From assembly GCA_902587155.1 (NCBI GenBank), contig CACIKE010000009.1, positions 1-39,529 on the forward strand: DNA of 39,529 nucleotides, written 5' to 3'. Below are positions 7,372 to 17,533 of this stretch, piece after piece. Below the pieces are notes generated by a model that was not told the origin of the DNA, made no database searches, and worked only from the letters and a program-made list of their open reading frames with translations. Numbering within the stretch: the first letter of the stretch is position 1; each line of letters begins with the position of its first letter. The position numbers were made by a program, and so were the translations under genes. This DNA is from an uncultured Pelagibacteraceae bacterium. Lineage in GTDB: Bacteria; Pseudomonadota; Alphaproteobacteria; Pelagibacterales; Pelagibacteraceae.

Positions 7372-8703
7372 ATGACAATTTATGCATTATCTAGTGGACC
7401 AGGTATTTCTGGCGTAGCTGTTGTGAGAATTTCAGGTCCAGATTCCTCAAATGTGTTAAAATCGCTAACTAAGCGTGAATTGCCATCTCCGAGAGTGGCT
7501 ACCCTTCGAAAAATAAACAATATCAATACTTCTGAGTTTATTGATGAGGGGCTAATTTTATGGTTTCCCGGCCCTCAGAGCTATACAGGTGAAGATATGG
7601 TCGAAATACATATTCATGGCGGCAAAGCTGTCGTGGAAGCGCTTTTAAATACTCTCTCAAATGTAAAAAGTTGTCGGCTAGCAGACCCTGGTGAGTTTAC
7701 AAAGCTAGCTTTTCAAAATGGAAAGATAAGTTTGTTAAAAGCAGAGAGTATAGCTGATTTAATCTCGGCAGAAACCGAAATTCAAAGATTGCAAGCAGTA
7801 AAAATGATGAAAGGAAAATCTTCAGAAAAATTTAATGAGTTGAGAGAAAAATTATTGAAAATTTTGTCATTTGTTGAGGCTAAAATAGATTTTCCCGATG
7901 AGGATTTGCCAGAAGAAAATTTAAAAAGGATAAAAGAGGATTCATCGAACGTCTTAAATGAAATTAAGAAAATTTTAAACGATCAAAAAGTTGGTGAGAT
8001 AATTCGTGAAGGTTTTAAAATTGCAATTGTAGGTCCAACTAATGCAGGTAAGTCTAGTCTATTAAATAATTTGTCAAACAGGGAAGTTGCAATAGTCTCT
8101 GAAATTGCTGGCACCACAAGAGACGTTGTTGAAACACGTTTAAATATAGATGGTTATCCAGTTATAATTTCAGATACAGCGGGTATAAGAGACTCCAAGG
8201 ACGAAATCGAAAAAAAAGGAATAAAATTATCATTAAAAAAAGCTGAAAATGCAGATCTAAAACTAGTAGTGGTGGATGCCAAAAGTATTGATTTAAGCGG
8301 ATTTTTGAATGATTTATTAAAAAAAGATGCAATTCTAGTTATTAATAAATCAGATCTGTTGCAAGATAAATTAGATCCTGAAATTTCCGAATTTAATCAT
8401 GTTTTGATTTCACTAAAGGACAATTTAAATATAGATAAATTAATTTCTAAAATAAAAAACCACTTAGAAAATAAATTTATATCAGAGGAAGATATCCTAA
8501 TTACAAGAGAAAGACATAGACAACATTTGCTACAGTGTGTTGAATACTTGAAAAATTTTTCAGACAAAAATGATAAAAAAGATTTTGATAAAGGTGCCGA
8601 GGATTTAAGATTAGCCACAAGACAATTAGGTATGATTGTTGGTAAAGTTGATGTAGAGGAGATATTAGGCAGTATTTTTAAGGATTTTTGCATTGGAAAA
8701 TAA
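7372..8703 (+). CDS. mnmE: tRNA uridine-5-carboxymethylaminomethyl modification GTPase MnmE
   Basis: 443 residues. MnmE works with MnmG to install the (c)mnm5 group on U34 of tRNAs that read split codon boxes. The N-terminal formyl-THF-binding domain begins IYALSSGPGISGVAVVRISG. A G domain is inserted in the helical domain, with G1 GPTNAGKSS (221-229), G2 GTTRD, G3 DTAGI and G4 NKSD. The essential C-terminal CIGK (440-443) is intact. The gene starts 38 bp from the divergent sulfotransferase and precedes mnmG, its functional partner, by 114 bp. No anomalies seen. Confidence 0.97.
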   Translation: MTIYALSSGPGISGVAVVRISGPDSSNVLKSLTKRELPSPRVATLRKINNINTSEFIDEGLILWFPGPQSYTGEDMVEIHIHGGKAVVEALLNTLSNVKSCRLADPGEFTKLAFQNGKISLLKAESIADLISAETEIQRLQAVKMMKGKSSEKFNELREKLLKILSFVEAKIDFPDEDLPEENLKRIKEDSSNVLNEIKKILNDQKVGEIIREGFKIAIVGPTNAGKSSLLNNLSNREVAIVSEIAGTTRDVVETRLNIDGYPVIISDTAGIRDSKDEIEKKGIKLSLKKAENADLKLVVVDAKSIDLSGFLNDLLKKDAILVINKSDLLQDKLDPEISEFNHVLISLKDNLNIDKLISKIKNHLENKFISEEDILITRERHRQHLLQCVEYLKNFSDKNDKKDFDKGAEDLRLATRQLGMIVGKVDVEEILGSIFKDFCIGK

Positions 8704-8817
8704 TAGTTGTTTTACGGGGTTTTTAGAAGGTTTTTGTCTATTCTTGTTGATTATTAACAGTTTTTTTAAAAAAAACAGAAATCTTGTAAATATTATAATC
8801 GAATATAAATTTAGTTC
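8704..8817. other. mnmE-mnmG spacer, probable mnmG promoter region
   Basis: This 114-bp gap is the largest inside the mnmE-parB block. It holds a TATAAT hexamer at 8794-8799, about 20 bp before the mnmG ATG, with no convincing -35 at the standard distance. It also contains the AT-only inverted repeat GTTTTTTTAAAAAAAAC at 8760-8776 and one copy of TTATTAACA at 8751-8759, the 9-mer found twice in the ppsR-hemE spacer. A promoter here is plausible; anything more is speculative. Confidence 0.3.
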
Positions 8818-10689
8818 ATGAAAAAAGATTTACGATTTGATGTAGTTGTTATCGGAGGTGGTCATGCTGGTTGTGAAGCAGCAGCTGCCTCAGCAAGACT
8901 TGGCATAAACACTGCTTTGTTTACACATAACAAAAATACAATCGGGGAAATGTCATGCAATCCAGCCATAGGTGGTCTAGGCAAAGGTCACTTGGTTAGA
9001 GAAATTGATGCTTTAGATGGAGTTATGGGAGAGGTAGCTGACAAGTCTGGAATACAATTTAGATTATTAAATAGAAGTAGAGGACCTGCTGTAAGAGGAC
9101 CACGAACACAGTCTGACAGATCATTATACCGTAAATATATGCAAGAAAAACTTGTAAACTATTGTAATTTAAGCATTTTTTCTGATCCTGTAATAAGGTT
9201 TATTTTTGAAAATAATCAGATAAGTGGATTTATAACATTCAAAGGTAATAAAGTGAGTTGTAAAAAGTTAATCCTAACAACGGGCACTTTTTTAAATGGT
9301 TTGATACATATAGGTGATGAAAGAACTCCTGCTGGTCGATTTAATGAAAAACCGAGTACAGGTTTAAGTGAACAGTTAGAAAAATACAATTTTAAAATTG
9401 GAAGATTAAAAACAGGGACTCCTCCTAGGTTAGATTCTAGAACAATTAATTTTGAAAATTTGGAAAAACAGTTTGCTGATGAAAACCCGTACTTTTTTTC
9501 TTTTCTGACAAAAAACAATTTAAACAAACAAGTGTCATGTTCCATGACTTATACCAATGAAAGAGTTCATAAAATAATTGAAAAGAATTTATCTAAAAGT
9601 GCAATGTATTCCGGAAGCATACAAGGTGTTGGTCCTAGATATTGTCCTTCTATCGAGGACAAAATAGTAAAATTCGCTGATAAGGCAAGACATCAAATAT
9701 TTCTAGAGCCTGAGGGCCTAAATGATTATACTATTTACCCCAATGGTATATCAACTTCTCTACCTGAGGTTGTGCAACATGAAATACTCAATAATATCAG
9801 TGGCTTAGAGAGCGTAAAGGTAATTAGACCAGGATATGCTATTGAATATGATTATATTGACCCTAGAGAGCTTTTTTTAACTCTAGAGACAAAAAAAATA
9901 AAAAATCTTTATCTCGCTGGACAAATTAATGGAACCACAGGTTATGAAGAAGCAGCTGCTCAAGGTCTTATTGCAGGTATTAATGCCGCTTTATCCTTAA
10001 AGAGTATGGAACCTTTTATTCTAGATAGATCAGATGCTTACATTGGCGTTATGATAGATGACTTAGTTACCAAAGGTGTTGCTGAACCTTATAGAATGTT
10101 TACATCTCGAGCAGAATATAGACTAAGTCTTAGATCAGATAATGCAGACTTAAGGCTTACTCATAAAGGAATTAAAATTGGTTTAATAGCAGATAATAGA
10201 AAACAACTCTTTGAGGATAAATTTAATAAATTAAGCAAAATATCTCTTCAAATGTCTAATTTAAACATTTCACCCTCTAAGGCAGATAAATTTGGAATTA
10301 AAATAGCTAAAGACGGCGTTTTTAGATCAGCAGAGGAAATTCTTACCCAAAAAAGTGTTGATATGACAAAAATAAGGAATATTTGGCCGGAAATCGCTGA
10401 TTATGGAAATGAAATTGATGAACAGATTGAGATTAACTCACATTACAGAGGATATTTAAAGAAGCAAAAGGCCGATATTTTAGCCTTTAAACGAGATGAG
10501 AATTTGACAATACCAGATAATATTGATTATGATCAATTTTCAGGCCTTTCTAATGAGGTAAAAGCCAAATTCAAAAAAATAAGGCCTAAAACTATGGGTC
10601 AGGCTTTAAGAATCGATGGAATAACTCCTGCAGCTGTATATATTTTGTTGTCACACGTCAAAAGAAAGTCTATTAAGCATATAGCTTAA
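8818..10689 (+). CDS. mnmG: tRNA uridine-5-carboxymethylaminomethyl modification enzyme MnmG (GidA)
   Basis: 623 residues, full length. MnmG is the FAD-dependent partner of MnmE in making (c)mnm5U34. The dinucleotide-binding motif [12 protein letters not shown] is at 11-22. [23 protein letters not shown] follows within the first 75 residues, and the [17 protein letters not shown] signature occurs near residue 370. The C-terminal helical region that contacts MnmE and tRNA is complete. Its stop overlaps the rsmG start (TAATG), giving the classic gidA-gidB pair followed by parAB. No unusual substitutions noticed. Confidence 0.97.
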   Translation: MKKDLRFDVVVIGGGHAGCEAAAASARLGINTALFTHNKNTIGEMSCNPAIGGLGKGHLVREIDALDGVMGEVADKSGIQFRLLNRSRGPAVRGPRTQSDRSLYRKYMQEKLVNYCNLSIFSDPVIRFIFENNQISGFITFKGNKVSCKKLILTTGTFLNGLIHIGDERTPAGRFNEKPSTGLSEQLEKYNFKIGRLKTGTPPRLDSRTINFENLEKQFADENPYFFSFLTKNNLNKQVSCSMTYTNERVHKIIEKNLSKSAMYSGSIQGVGPRYCPSIEDKIVKFADKARHQIFLEPEGLNDYTIYPNGISTSLPEVVQHEILNNISGLESVKVIRPGYAIEYDYIDPRELFLTLETKKIKNLYLAGQINGTTGYEEAAAQGLIAGINAALSLKSMEPFILDRSDAYIGVMIDDLVTKGVAEPYRMFTSRAEYRLSLRSDNADLRLTHKGIKIGLIADNRKQLFEDKFNKLSKISLQMSNLNISPSKADKFGIKIAKDGVFRSAEEILTQKSVDMTKIRNIWPEIADYGNEIDEQIEINSHYRGYLKKQKADILAFKRDENLTIPDNIDYDQFSGLSNEVKAKFKKIRPKTMGQALRIDGITPAAVYILLSHVKRKSIKHIA

Positions 10690-11336
10690 TGGATAACATA
10701 ATTTTAAATTCTTATTCCAAAATCTCCAATTTGAATGTTTCACGTGAAACTTGTAATGAGCTCGAGAACTTAATCTCGATGATACAGGAAAAAAATCAAG
10801 AAATTAACATTATAAGTAAAAAAACAGATGAAAAAGAGGCTATAAGAGAGCGGCATATAATAGATTCAGCACAAATTATTGATTTTGTTGATTTAAACAG
10901 CAATACAACCTCAGATTTAGGCTCAGGAGGTGGAATGCCTGGATTAATTGTAGCTATAGTGATGAAAAAAATAAAGAATAACATGAAAGTAAACCTTTAT
11001 GAAAAAAGTTACCACAAATGTGTTTTCCTGAGAGAAGTTTCAAAAAAATTAAATTTAAATACAAAAATAATTCAAAAAGATATTTTTTCACTTAAAAATA
11101 TTGAAACAGGAACAATTATGTCCAGGGCATTTAAGCCAATGCCTGTCATTTTAAACTTGGTTAATGAAAATTTTAAAAAATATAAAAATATTATTTTTTT
11201 TATGGGAAGTAGTGGGAGAAAAACTCTTAATGAAACTCTTCAAGAGTGGGATTTAGAATATGAAGAAAAAAAAAGTTTAACTAGCAACGACTCGTTTATA
11301 TTAAACATCAAAAAAATTAAAAAAAAAATTTCATGA
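10689..11336 (+). CDS. rsmG: 16S rRNA (guanine-N7)-methyltransferase RsmG (GidB)
   Basis: 215 residues, normal for RsmG, which uses SAM to methylate N7 of G527 in 16S rRNA helix 18. The glycine-rich SAM site DLGSGGGMPGL is at 76-86. The preceding RERHIIDS is conserved in the family. Residues 16-21, NVSRET, are encoded by a near-perfect parS sequence, so the DNA doubles as a centromere element. The gene overlaps mnmG by one base upstream and parA by 4 bp downstream. The C-terminal part is Lys-rich and poorly conserved, as often seen in AT-rich genomes. Confidence 0.94.
   Translation: MDNIILNSYSKISNLNVSRETCNELENLISMIQEKNQEINIISKKTDEKEAIRERHIIDSAQIIDFVDLNSNTTSDLGSGGGMPGLIVAIVMKKIKNNMKVNLYEKSYHKCVFLREVSKKLNLNTKIIQKDIFSLKNIETGTIMSRAFKPMPVILNLVNENFKKYKNIIFFMGSSGRKTLNETLQEWDLEYEEKKSLTSNDSFILNIKKIKKKIS
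10736..10751. other. parS centromere-like ParB binding site inside rsmG
   Basis: TGTTTCACGTGAAACT matches the bacterial parS consensus TGTTTCACGTGAAACA at 15 of 16 positions, including the whole central TTTCACGTGAAA palindrome. It lies in the rsmG coding region (codons for N-V-S-R-E-T), about 0.6 kb before parA, and 8 kb from the candidate origin. ParB binding here would nucleate the partition complex. The AT-rich background makes a 15/16 match containing CACGTG very unlikely by chance. I found no second copy in this window. Confidence 0.9.
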
Positions 11337-12127
11337 AAATAATTTCAATTATAAATCAAAAGGGTGGGGTTGGAAAAACAACAACTGTAATTAATTTAGC
11401 GTCCGCCTTATCTCAACTTGGTAAAAAAATTTTAGTAATTGATTTAGACCCTCAAGGGAATGCTACTACAGGATTAGGATTATCAAACACCTCTCAATCT
11501 GATCAAACAATTTATGGAATTCTCAATGGGACAATGTTGATTTCGAACGTTATTAAAAAAACAAACTTTCAAAATCTTGATTTAATATCATCGAATGTAG
11601 ATCTGTCCGGATTGGAGGTTGAGACTGCTGGTGATAGTGATAGAGCCTTTATACTTAAGGCTAAATTAACCGCGTATTTTAATGATTCTAGAGGATTATA
11701 TGATTATATCCTCATAGATTGTCCTCCTTCTTTGAGTCTTCTAACAGTAATGGCTTTGGTATCATCTAACTCACTGCTTGTGCCATTACAAACAGAATTT
11801 TTTGCTTTAGAGGGACTTACACAGCTTATGAAGACTATTGAGAGAATTAAAACTAACTTGAATCCACAATTGGAGATCCAAGGCATACTTTTAACTATGT
11901 ATGATCGAAGAAATAAACTTTCATCACAGGTTGAACAAGAAGCGAGAGATTATTTTAAAGACAAAGTTTACCAAACTGTAATACCTCGAAATGTAAGATT
12001 ATCAGAGGCGCCATCGCACGGTATCCCAGTATTAATATATGACAAGAATTGCCCAGGAAGTAAGTCATATTATAGTTTTACAGACGAGTTTATGGCACAA
12101 GAAAATAAAGTTGGGAGTGCAGCATAA
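11333..12127 (+). CDS. parA: Chromosome partitioning ATPase ParA (Soj family)
   Basis: 264 residues. ParA is a Walker-type ATPase that binds nucleoid DNA and moves ParB-parS complexes. The deviant Walker A motif KGGVGKTT (10-17) with the signature Lys10 is present. LVIDLDPQGNATTGLG follows at about 35-50, and the later ILIDCPPSLSLLT is the Walker B region. Its start overlaps rsmG by 4 bp and its stop overlaps parB by one base, so expression of the partition pair is coupled to the rRNA methyltransferase. A parS site lies immediately upstream within rsmG, a common chromosomal par locus organisation. Confidence 0.96.
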   Translation: MKIISIINQKGGVGKTTTVINLASALSQLGKKILVIDLDPQGNATTGLGLSNTSQSDQTIYGILNGTMLISNVIKKTNFQNLDLISSNVDLSGLEVETAGDSDRAFILKAKLTAYFNDSRGLYDYILIDCPPSLSLLTVMALVSSNSLLVPLQTEFFALEGLTQLMKTIERIKTNLNPQLEIQGILLTMYDRRNKLSSQVEQEARDYFKDKVYQTVIPRNVRLSEAPSHGIPVLIYDKNCPGSKSYYSFTDEFMAQENKVGSAA

Positions 12128-12969
12128 TGAATAAAATAAAAAAAGGACTTGGTAGAGGATTATCTTCCTTAATCGGTGAAACAAAGGTTGAGAATAAAAC
12201 AAATAATCTAAGTTTAGCCGAGATAGTTCCGAATAAATATCAACCAAGAAAAAATTTTGATGAAGAAAACTTAAATGATTTAGTTAATTCAATAAAAGAA
12301 CGGGGTGTTATTCAGCCAATTATAGTTAGAAAATCTAACACGAACAATTCTAAATATGAGATTATAGCTGGAGAAAGAAGATGGTTAGCGGCACAAAAAG
12401 CAGGACTTCATGAAATTCCTGTAGTTGTTACAGACGCTGATGATCTTAAATCTTTAGAATTTGCAATTGTTGAAAATGTTCAGCGACACGATTTGAATCC
12501 TTTAGAGGAAGCACAAGGCTATAAAAGATTGATAGATGAATTTGCATATGATCAAGATAAAGTATCAAAATTTATAGGTAAAAGTAGAAGCTATATTTCT
12601 AACTCACTAAGATTACTTAATTTGCCCAAAGAAGTTCTTGATTTTGTAGAACAAAAAAAAATCACTGCTGGTCATGCGAAGATATTAGTAGGGCTAGATA
12701 ACGCTGTTTTTCTAGCAAACAAATTTATTGAAAAAAAATTATCTGTTAGACAAGCAGAAAATTTAGTTAAAATATTCAGAAAAACTAAAAAAAATGCTTC
12801 CACTAAAGTGGATTCAAATATCCGAGATTTAGAAAACTCTATATCTGAAAAAATTGGGCTTAGTGTTTCTATTAAAAATAATAAAAACAATAAAGGCACA
12901 ATATCATTTTATTACAAAGAGCTTGACCAATTAAATAAGATAATTGATATAATTAAATCTGGATATTAG
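12127..12969 (+). CDS. parB: Chromosome partitioning protein ParB (Spo0J family)
   Basis: 280 residues, typical for chromosomal ParB. ParB family members are CTPase clamps that load at parS. The N-terminal KKGLGRGLSSLIG is the ParA-contacting tail. PNKYQPRKNFDEENL and the GERRWLAAQKAG segment form the CTP-binding domain, and ENVQRHDLNPLEEAQGY belongs to box II. The helix-turn-helix region around SKFIGKSRSYISNSLRLL should read parS. The C-terminal dimerisation domain is short but present. The last 17 bp overlap the convergent holA 3' end. A cognate site is visible in rsmG. Confidence 0.96.
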   Translation: MNKIKKGLGRGLSSLIGETKVENKTNNLSLAEIVPNKYQPRKNFDEENLNDLVNSIKERGVIQPIIVRKSNTNNSKYEIIAGERRWLAAQKAGLHEIPVVVTDADDLKSLEFAIVENVQRHDLNPLEEAQGYKRLIDEFAYDQDKVSKFIGKSRSYISNSLRLLNLPKEVLDFVEQKKITAGHAKILVGLDNAVFLANKFIEKKLSVRQAENLVKIFRKTKKNASTKVDSNIRDLENSISEKIGLSVSIKNNKNNKGTISFYYKELDQLNKIIDIIKSGY

Positions 12970-13951
12970 TATTTTCAACTTTATCTAAAATCATATTGTT
13001 TATAATTTGATTAGAAATCTGAGGATTTCTTTTAATTAAACTCTCAGTATTGTTTAGATCTTCAATAAAACTCTCAATATCATTTAATTCCCAAATTTTG
13101 ATTTGATGCTTAATTATATTCTTATCCTTCCAGAATATTGGAGGTTTAAATGAGTTAATTACTTGATCAATATTATTATTTTCCTTTAAATTTAGTCTTA
13201 ATTTCCTTAGTCTTTTTAACTTATTTAAAAAAGTTCTTAAAATTAAAATATTATCCTCACTTGATGGGATATTTTCATTAAGAATATTGAGAGTTCTTTT
13301 TTTATTTTTGCTCAGACAATTATCTACTAACTCTACAGCACTGTAATTTTCGCTTAGGTTTGTTAATTTTAAAATATCTTCTAATTCTAATTTTTTATTG
13401 TTTCGACTTAGGTTAGTAATTTTTTGTAATTCATTTTTAAGATTAATTCTATCCCCTTGAGCTCTTTGAACAATTAAATTCAAATTTTCTTGCGATAAAT
13501 TTATTTTGTTTTCGTTTAAAATTTTTCTGGCAATTGTGACTAGTGTCTGGCTCGTATCTTCATAAAATGGAATTGTAAGTGTTCGTTTATCTTTTTCGAA
13601 AAAGTTACGAATTTTGGATTTTTTTTCCAATCTTTTAGCTATAAGTATAAAAATTTCACTTTTGATTTTAGACTCAATAATCTCCTCAATTATATTTAAA
13701 GCCTTATCAGTTACTTCGGAAATTATAATTAATTTCTCGTTCTCAAAAAAAGATTTTGAATATATACTTTCAAAAAAGATTTCCCTGTTAGCTATAATCT
13801 CTTTTTCCGTATATCTGTAAGTGTTTTCTCTATTAAAATTTTTAAAATGTGTTTTTATTATTTCTAATTTTAGACCCTCATTTTCACCATAAAATAAAAA
13901 AAAATTAGCTTTTTCCTTAAATTTACCAATCTCAAAATGTTTAGAGATCAT
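12953..13951 (-). CDS. holA: DNA polymerase III delta subunit
   Basis: With the ATG at 13951 the protein has 332 residues, beginning MISKHFEIGKFKEKANFFLF. An upstream ATG at 13990 would add 13 residues and lengthen the overlap with lptE from 11 to 50 bp, so I prefer the shorter form. Delta opens the beta sliding clamp within the clamp loader. The family signature is FLFYGENEGLKLE near the N-terminus, plus an RAQGDRINLKNELQKI segment typical of domain II. The rest is strongly diverged and Lys/Asn/Ile-rich. The order leuS-lptE-holA facing parB is conserved in Alphaproteobacteria and supports the call. The 3' end overlaps parB by 17 bp in convergent orientation. Confidence 0.85.
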   Translation of the reverse strand: MISKHFEIGKFKEKANFFLFYGENEGLKLEIIKTHFKNFNRENTYRYTEKEIIANREIFFESIYSKSFFENEKLIIISEVTDKALNIIEEIIESKIKSEIFILIAKRLEKKSKIRNFFEKDKRTLTIPFYEDTSQTLVTIARKILNENKINLSQENLNLIVQRAQGDRINLKNELQKITNLSRNNKKLELEDILKLTNLSENYSAVELVDNCLSKNKKRTLNILNENIPSSEDNILILRTFLNKLKRLRKLRLNLKENNNIDQVINSFKPPIFWKDKNIIKHQIKIWELNDIESFIEDLNNTESLIKRNPQISNQIINNMILDKVENTNIQI

Positions 13952-14408
13952 TTTGAATAGTGTTAAAAAATATGTCCATATCTTGTACAATTTTTGAAAT
14001 CATATTTTTTTCAATATTATTCTTATATTGATTTAGCTCAAATTTATTGTCCATAGAATTAAATGGTGACTCTTTTATGAATTTCTTTGTAAAAATCTTA
14101 CCACTCTTTTTATTAGTTAAAATCAAATTAACTTCTAAAACAAGTTTATAACTAGAGGCATTACCTTTTTTATCTTTTGAAATTATATTTTCTTTCTTAA
14201 AACTTTCTAAGTCTAGATCAAAAATATTTTTTGCGTCATTTTTTTTAAACTTTTCTATTTTACTGATAATCGATTGATTTATTTTTTTATTTCCAGAATA
14301 TTTTATTGTATTAATTTTGAAGTTATTTTTTTGATTAGTTTGGTAGATTGGATTATAACCACAACCAAACATAAACATTAAAATTAATAAGAATTTTAAG
14401 TTTTTCAT
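13941..14408 (-). CDS. lptE: LPS assembly lipoprotein LptE
   Basis: 155 residues. An N-terminal hydrophobic stretch ends in the lipobox MFGC (Cys16), followed by the GYNPIYQ signature of alphaproteobacterial LptE. LptE plugs the LptD barrel and is needed to insert lipopolysaccharide in the outer membrane. The body is very Lys/Asn-rich and poorly conserved, so the call rests on the lipobox, the CGY-P-Y motif and the position between leuS and holA, which is diagnostic in this class. It starts immediately after the leuS stop with no gap, and holA begins inside its 3' end. Confidence 0.8.
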   Translation of the reverse strand: MKNLKFLLILMFMFGCGYNPIYQTNQKNNFKINTIKYSGNKKINQSIISKIEKFKKNDAKNIFDLDLESFKKENIISKDKKGNASSYKLVLEVNLILTNKKSGKIFTKKFIKESPFNSMDNKFELNQYKNNIEKNMISKIVQDMDIFFNTIQNDL

Positions 14409-16949
14409 TTATTTAATAATAAAGTTAATTAACTTATTTTCTATATATATTGTCTTGATAAGTACTTTATTTTCAAGATATTTTTTTATTTGTTCATCTT
14501 TCTGAATATTTTTTATCAATGTTTCTTTATTGATCGATTTGCTTATCGAAAAAACTTTTCTTTTTTTTCCATTTATTTGAGCGACAACATTGTATACTTC
14601 CTTTTCTAAAAATTTTTGGTCTATTTGTGGCCATTGAATATCTTGTAGAGGTTGTTTTAACTGTTCAAGACATTCACTTGAGAAGTGCGGAATTAAAGGA
14701 TTAAGTACTTTTAAAATATTGACATAATTTTTTTCAAAATTGTTACCCCAATCCTCTTTATTAATCTGTTGGTTGTAAAAAGAGTAAATCTTATGGATTG
14801 ATGCTATTACAACGTTAAAACCAAAACGCTCTAAGTCGTAGTTTATTTTATAAATAATCTGATTAGTAAATTTTTCTAAATCTTCATCAAATTTTAAAAA
14901 TTTTTTTTTATTCAGAATTATTTTTTCATGTAAGTTCCATAATTTTTGTAGAAATTTATACGAAGCACTAATCCCGGTGTCGGACCATTGGACATCTTTT
15001 TCTGGTGGGCTGTCAGACAAGATAAATAACCTTACTGCATCAGCACCATACATTTTGATAATTTTTTCAGGATCAATAGTATTTTTTTTTGATTTGGACA
15101 TTGACTCAGAGGGACCAACAATAACTTTTTTTGAGGGATCTTTACTTTGGTAAAAATTTTTCCCATCTTCACTAATTACATCATCAGGATAAATCCAATT
15201 ATTATTTTCATCTTTAAATGTTCTATGACATACCATGCCCTGAGTAAATAAACCTTTAAATGGCTCTTTCAATTTTGTGTTCTTATTATCTAAGCTTATA
15301 GCTCTCATAAAAAAACGTGAGTAAAGTAGATGTAATATTGCATGTTCAACTCCACCAATATATTGATCAACAGGCATCCAATAATCAATGTCGCTTTTTT
15401 CAAAGGGTTCTGTTGTGCTTTGTGCTGAGCAAAACCTCAAAAAATACCAAGAGGAGTCAACAAAAGTATCTAATGTATCAGTTTCTCTTTGACAAATTTT
15501 TCCATCAATGACAATTTTTTTCCACTCATTCTGAGAGTCTAAAGGGTTACCACTAGTATTAAGGTCTATATTTTCAGGAAGTTTAACAGGCAAATATTTT
15601 TCAGGTATTTTTATAACATTATTTTTCTCATCATAAGCTATAGGAATTGGGCAACCCCAGTATCTTTGTCTAGATATTCCCCAATCTTTAAGTCTATAAT
15701 TTGTTTTTTTTTTTCCTAATTTTTTCTCTTCAATAATTTTGATAGTTTCACTTATTGATTTTTCAGGCACATCAAGATCATTTAAAAATTTAGAATTAAT
15801 TATTTTTCCTGGCCCTGTGTAAGCTTCATTCTCAACTTGATAATTTGCATCTTCATTTTTTGGTCTTACAACCGTTTTAATTTCGAGATTATATTTCTTT
15901 GCAAAATCAAAATCTCTTTGGTCATGAGCAGGACATCCAAAAACTGCTCCAAATCCATAATCCATTAAAACGAAATTAGCAAAATAAACTGGGACTTTAT
16001 TTTTGTTGTCCAAAGGATTTATGGCTAAAAGTTCTGTTTTAAAACCAATTTTGTTTGCTTGAGCAATTGACTCTTCTGTAGTTCCGGTTTTGGAGCATTC
16101 TTTTTTAAATTTAATGAAGTCTTTATTATTTTCGTAATATTTAGATAAAGGATGATCCACAGAAAGGGCTAAAAAAGAAAATCCAAATAAAGTATCTGGT
16201 CTAGTAGTATAGCATTTTATTGATTTGACATTTTCAGAACCCTCAATTTTAAAATCTATTTCACAACCAAATGACTTACCAATCCAATTTTTTTGCATTA
16301 TTTTTACTTTATCTGGCCATTCATTTAGTTCATTGAGATCGTTTAAAAGTTCTTCTGAAAAATGTGAAATTTTAAAAAACCATTGATTAAGTTTTTTTCT
16401 TTCAACTAAAGCTCCAGATCTCCAACCTTTTCCGTCTATTACTTGCTCGTTAGCTAAAACTGTTTTATCAACTGGGTCCCAATTTACGTAACTTTCTTTT
16501 CTATAAACAAGACCTTTATCAAAAAGGTCTAAAAATATTTTTTGTTGATGCTTATAATAATCAGGTGAACATGTTGAAACTTCTCTATCCCAGTCTATAG
16601 ATAGACCCAACATCATAAGTTGAGATTTCATTATTTTAATATTATCTTCTGTCCAATTTTTTGGATTTAAATTATTTTGTTTTGCTGCATTTTCTGCAGG
16701 CATTCCAAAAGAATCCCAGCCCATTGGATGGAGTACATTATTTCCCTTTAAACTTTTATATCTGGAGAGAACATCACCAATCGTATAATTTCTTACATGT
16801 CCCATATGAATCTTTCCAGAGGGATAAGGGAACATTTCTAAACAATAAAATTTTTTTTTATTTTTGTTTATGGATGATTTAAAAGTTTTATTTTTTAACC
16901 AATACTTTTGCCATTTATCTTCAACTGTCTTAAAATTATATCTTTCCAC
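14409..16949 (-). CDS. leuS: Leucyl-tRNA synthetase
   Basis: 846 residues, full length for a bacterial class I LeuRS. It charges tRNA-Leu. The HIGH signature appears as HMGH (48-51) within [19 protein letters not shown], and KMSKS appears as MSKSK around residue 616. The connective-peptide editing domain with TRPDTLFG and [13 protein letters not shown] is intact, so post-transfer editing should work. The anticodon-binding and C-terminal domains follow. It is the first gene of leuS-lptE-holA. The upstream lipoprotein gene is 23 bp away on the same strand and may be part of the same transcript. Confidence 0.97.
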   Translation of the reverse strand: MERYNFKTVEDKWQKYWLKNKTFKSSINKNKKKFYCLEMFPYPSGKIHMGHVRNYTIGDVLSRYKSLKGNNVLHPMGWDSFGMPAENAAKQNNLNPKNWTEDNIKIMKSQLMMLGLSIDWDREVSTCSPDYYKHQQKIFLDLFDKGLVYRKESYVNWDPVDKTVLANEQVIDGKGWRSGALVERKKLNQWFFKISHFSEELLNDLNELNEWPDKVKIMQKNWIGKSFGCEIDFKIEGSENVKSIKCYTTRPDTLFGFSFLALSVDHPLSKYYENNKDFIKFKKECSKTGTTEESIAQANKIGFKTELLAINPLDNKNKVPVYFANFVLMDYGFGAVFGCPAHDQRDFDFAKKYNLEIKTVVRPKNEDANYQVENEAYTGPGKIINSKFLNDLDVPEKSISETIKIIEEKKLGKKKTNYRLKDWGISRQRYWGCPIPIAYDEKNNVIKIPEKYLPVKLPENIDLNTSGNPLDSQNEWKKIVIDGKICQRETDTLDTFVDSSWYFLRFCSAQSTTEPFEKSDIDYWMPVDQYIGGVEHAILHLLYSRFFMRAISLDNKNTKLKEPFKGLFTQGMVCHRTFKDENNNWIYPDDVISEDGKNFYQSKDPSKKVIVGPSESMSKSKKNTIDPEKIIKMYGADAVRLFILSDSPPEKDVQWSDTGISASYKFLQKLWNLHEKIILNKKKFLKFDEDLEKFTNQIIYKINYDLERFGFNVVIASIHKIYSFYNQQINKEDWGNNFEKNYVNILKVLNPLIPHFSSECLEQLKQPLQDIQWPQIDQKFLEKEVYNVVAQINGKKRKVFSISKSINKETLIKNIQKDEQIKKYLENKVLIKTIYIENKLINFIIK

Positions 16950-16972
16950 AATTAATGATTTTTTATTTTCTT

Positions 16973-17533
16973 TTAATCTTTATCTCCAATTATATATGGA
17001 TTTTCTTTTTTATTTTTTTCAATTGCATCATTTCTATATTTGGTAGCTTTTTTTAGGATATTTAAATTTAAATCTGCAACTAAATCGTTATTATTTTTGC
17101 TGATTGAACAATTCGTTAAATTTTGAGTGCATTTTTTTAAAAAAACATTAATGTCTAAAGCATCTGATCTAATTTCATTTGTTAAAAACCTAACAGAAAT
17201 TTTTACCGCCTCATTCGGTGAGTCGTTTTCGCTGTACCAATCAGTTATAACAATTCCACCGCTATAATTCGCAGAAACTAATGGCATAAAATCTAGCGTA
17301 TCTAAAGTTGCTCTCCATAATGGATTTGAACTGGCAAACTCGTAATTTGTTCCAGAGTTTGAGCCGCCCATGAGCCTAAAACCTCTACCTTCCTCGACAT
17401 TTTTTTTGACTCTTTCCCTAGGATCTGGGGGAAAATCTTTTGCACTAACTTTTTTAGGCTTTAGGGCCTGACATCCTGTTTGGGTCAATAAAACTAGTAT
17501 GGATAGCAGAATTAATATATTTCTAGAGATCAT
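16973..17533 (-). CDS. DUF3576 family lipoprotein
   Basis: I take the ATG at 17533, giving 186 residues beginning [20 protein letters not shown] followed by Cys21, a clear lipoprotein signal with lipobox LTQTGC. A longer reading from 17635 adds 34 residues that would bury the signal, so it is unlikely. The mature part has [17 protein letters not shown] and a [10 protein letters not shown] segment, which I recognise as the DUF3576 family found beside leuS-lptE-holA in Alphaproteobacteria. Function is unknown; the context (LptE, porin) suggests an outer-envelope role. It lies 23 bp upstream of leuS on the same strand. Confidence 0.8.
   Translation of the reverse strand: MISRNILILLSILVLLTQTGCQALKPKKVSAKDFPPDPRERVKKNVEEGRGFRLMGGSNSGTNYEFASSNPLWRATLDTLDFMPLVSANYSGGIVITDWYSENDSPNEAVKISVRFLTNEIRSDALDINVFLKKCTQNLTNCSISKNNNDLVADLNLNILKKATKYRNDAIEKNKKENPYIIGDKD

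Noticed and set aside
12953-13990. Longer HolA start at 13990
   Set aside because: It would overlap lptE by 50 bp and add 13 hydrophobic residues not expected at the HolA N-terminus; the ATG at 13951 fits better.
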